DNA of 64,000 bases from Nemertoderma westbladi. Taxonomy: Eukaryota; Xenacoelomorpha; Nemertodermatida; Nemertodermatidae. Shown here piece by piece: positions 62,471 through 64,000 of this stretch. Position numbers and translations under genes: made by a program. Within the stretch, counting starts at the first letter, position 1, and the number at the start of each line of letters is the position of its first letter. The notes under the pieces were generated by a model, which worked only from the letters and a program-made list of their open reading frames with translations, made no database searches and was not told the origin of the DNA. The DNA lies in the NCBI GenBank assembly GCA_032718475.1, contig JAUCBJ010008363.1:293056-357055 (forward strand). Reading direction: 5' to 3'.

Positions 62471-63239
62471 AGAGGTGAGGTCTCTATAGGGGTGACGGTA
62501 ACAGGCGGCGGCGGACTCGTGAGGGTCTGGGGGCACGTTAAATCCGTTTTATAGTGCTAGGGAGTCACTGAAGGCCCTCGTGTCTAACGAACCATGAATC
62601 GACATGGTGCCGTGGTATCGCCTAGTCGGCCTGTTGCCGTACTGCCAGTCCTGTACACAGTAGGGGTGGTGGCATGGCGTGATTTGTGGCTCATGTGGCG
62701 TGAACTATGTTTTGTATGTGGGCGATCAGTGGCAGTTTGCTTGGGGCTTGGATGGTTCCATTGACCGTCAGCTGTTCCGTTTTTTTGATACTATATGTTA
62801 TTGTCTCCATGTTCAGCTGATTGGTCTTTGGTGGCATTGGAATAAACCGTCGGGCTTTGAGCTTTCTGTTGCTGTGGGTACGTGAGTACATGTGATTGTA
62901 TGTGTGGCCACTGCGAGTGGGTATGGGAACCCTTACCAGTTGGACAAGACGCCGCTGGTATTAGTAGGACCATACTTTACTGCGCCCCAGCATACTTTGT
63001 GCACACAAAGTTATTTTACCCTGTCGGTAAAATAAAGTACTCTCGATTTGCTGCCGATCGATACAATTTTGTCCCCTCTGATTTTGTCTTTCTCGATTTT
63101 GACCCCGATTTTGTCTTTACCCGATTATGTCCTCTGTGTGTGCATGGTATGCGTCAGATTTGTGTTTACCGTAGTGTACTTGATTTCGTGAACATCTGTT
63201 GAGTACACGTGTACAGGACGGGTAAGTGGTTACTTGTTC
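62471..63239 (+). other. Non-coding stretch after the element 3 gag stop
   Basis: No convincing coding frame is present. It contains an 8-bp inverted repeat ACTTTGTG/CACAAAGT (62994-63011) that abuts a 10-bp hairpin TTATTTTACC/GGTAAAATAA (63011-63035), a degenerate T-rich run of GATTTTGTC-like units (about 63,057-63,135) and a 12-bp palindrome GTACACGTGTAC (63203-63214). Splice-donor-like GTGAGG and GTAAGT occur at 62,475 and 63,222. Confidence 0.5.
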
Positions 63240-63508
63240 CTAGCTTTCGAGCTAGTCAATATTGTTGAGGAACGGTGTCCCCTCAATATTGCCGGCGAGG
63301 CAGGTGAAAACGAGTCAAAATTCCATGTTGGGTAGCGCAAGCCCACATGGGACAAGACCGTCGGTTAGGCCCAAGGGCGACCTTGGTGCTCGATCGCTAT
63401 CGACTGGTCCACCTGCCGGTTGACTCTTTGTTATACTTTGAGTTGGCTCAATGTACAGTCAGGCCACAGTAAGTTGAACAGTAGCCGCCCATCTGGCTAC
63501 ACGTTCGA
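63240..63508 (+). ncRNA. Candidate structured RNA with pseudoknot
   Basis: Stem A is CTAGCT/AGCTAG with a TTCG loop (63240-63255). Stem B pairs 63257-63270 with 63281-63291. Two long-range helices interleave: GGCAGGTG (63299-63306) with CACCTGCC (63410-63417), and GAGTCAA (63312-63318) with TTGACTC (63420-63426), which makes a pseudoknot. Between them lie an 11-bp hairpin (63321-63352) and a second hairpin (63356-63409) that includes a CCAAGG/CCTTGG stem with a GCGA loop. Stem E (63474-63508) has 12 pairs. I do not recognise a known family; an IRES, a splicing regulator or an inserted structured element are all possible. Confidence 0.5.
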
Positions 63509-64000
63509 CGAGCTGTGCTGGTGTGATCGGGGGACCGAAAACAGAACCCGGGAAGCATCAGGCCACCCTCCGGCCCGGTCTGATAATAACATCTGTCGGA
63601 CTGGCCCCAGGGGTGGTGGAAAGGTGTCCGCCTCATGGGTGCGCCTCGGAGTCATCAGAGAGGAGCCCAGAAGGACGCAAGTGAGAATTAGTACGACGCA
63701 ACGGACGCGAGCACGTCGACCACCATATCCAGATGATAGTAGTACTTCGAGCGAATCGGATTACCCGAAACGCGAGGTATTTAGAACAGGGGCGGCCGAT
63801 GAATATAAACGCGAGCGTTCAGACAACTCTTTTGCAGACAACCCTCCACAGAATACACCGACACAGAAGGCGTTACCACCAGCGGGCGCGATCGGTGCGC
63901 AACAGTTCGCCGACATTGTCAACAAGTTGGCCCGGATTGAGGAACGTCTAGAGGAAGGTTACACCGACAGTTCGAGAAATTCCGAATTCGAACACAATAG
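63478..64000 (+). CDS. ATG-less open frame continuing past the window, probable further gag
   Basis: The frame opens after a TGA at 63475-63477 and stays open for 174 codons to the end without any ATG. The later part is clearly protein-like: SESSEEEPRR, PYPDDSSTSSESDYPKREV, QNTPTQKALPPAG and then a helical QQFADIVNKLARIEERLEE. Its acidic serine patch followed by a basic, helical stretch is of the same kind as the region between coiled coil and capsid in the element 1 gag. It is in a different frame from the 677-aa gag and 1 kb downstream of its stop, so it would need splicing, internal initiation or removal of an insertion. The first 60 codons may not be genuine coding sequence. Confidence 0.45.

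Larger units (their letters stand above)
59221..64000 (+). mobile_element. Element 3: BEL/Pao-like LTR retrotransposon, 5' part only
   Basis: Promoter, poly(A) signal, leader, gag and a further open frame lie in order on the plus strand and run off the right edge. The gag shares an acidic N-terminus beginning MSDK/MSVSDK, an [AG]HITR motif, a long coiled coil and the GGTAAG codon pattern with element 1, so they are related families in opposite orientation. The left limit of the LTR is not defined, and no pol is visible because the window ends in gag or just after it. Confidence 0.7.

Noticed and set aside
62679-63202. Plus-strand frames of 68 and 106 codons after the element 3 gag
   Set aside because: Overlapping frames with unusual Trp/Cys-rich or Phe-repeat composition over a degenerate T-rich repeat; no coding signature.
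63299-63426. Identification of the pseudoknot as an HDV-like ribozyme, group I intron or dicistrovirus intergenic IRES
   Set aside because: Helix order and conserved bases do not fit: there is no P4 between the two 3' strands, no P7 guanosine-site sequence, and none of the IRES loop motifs.

Overview
This is a metazoan nuclear window, most likely from an arthropod. BEL/Pao-class LTR retrotransposons, which are known only from animals, lie at both ends, and a tandem satellite of about 40.6 kb fills the middle. There is no bacterial-style gene packing and no recognisable single-copy host gene. The core promoter elements I can see (TATA plus TCA-type initiators) suit an invertebrate, but nothing identifies the species.

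Layout from left to right. Bases 1 to about 8.2 kb hold a decayed BEL/Pao element (element 1) on the minus strand. Its long terminal repeat and untranslated leader lie on the right, followed leftward by gag with a very long coiled coil, a capsid/zinc-knuckle/protease section, reverse transcriptase and RNase H, and it runs off the left edge. It carries at least seven nonsense codons and three frameshifts. Bases 8,205-48,843 are a head-to-tail satellite with a monomer near 416 bp (about 98 units). It has clear higher-order structure: 833-bp dimers, 1,666-bp tetramers, 7-10 kb super-blocks, a 2,496-bp six-unit duplication, and a right-hand zone where full monomers alternate with deleted monomers of about 324 bp. 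Bases 48.8-53.1 kb are AT-rich and contain two diverged local duplications and two doubtful short frames.

Bases 53,107-57,711 (minus strand) hold element 2. It has a nearly intact pol frame (protease, reverse transcriptase, RNase H, zinc-binding and catalytic integrase domains, C-terminal domain), broken by a single TAG codon, and its gag is missing. A tRNA-like Pol III unit with a T6 terminator and a separate Pol II-type core promoter lie just beyond its truncated end. Bases 59.3-64.0 kb hold element 3 on the plus strand, a relative of element 1: promoter, poly(A) signal, a leader with serial RNA hairpins, an intact 677-codon gag frame ending in three identical 84-bp repeats, then a strongly folding non-coding stretch with a possible pseudoknot, followed by an ATG-less open frame that runs off the right edge.

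Main points of interest are: (a) the structured RNA at 63.24-63.51 kb directly in front of the ATG-less frame; (b) a large, strand-specific excess of the splice-donor-like hexamer GGTAAG in elements 1 and 3 but not in element 2; (c) the triplicated leader hairpin upstream of the element 3 gag; and (d) the nested higher-order organisation of the satellite. All protein assignments are from reading motifs; no database search was possible.
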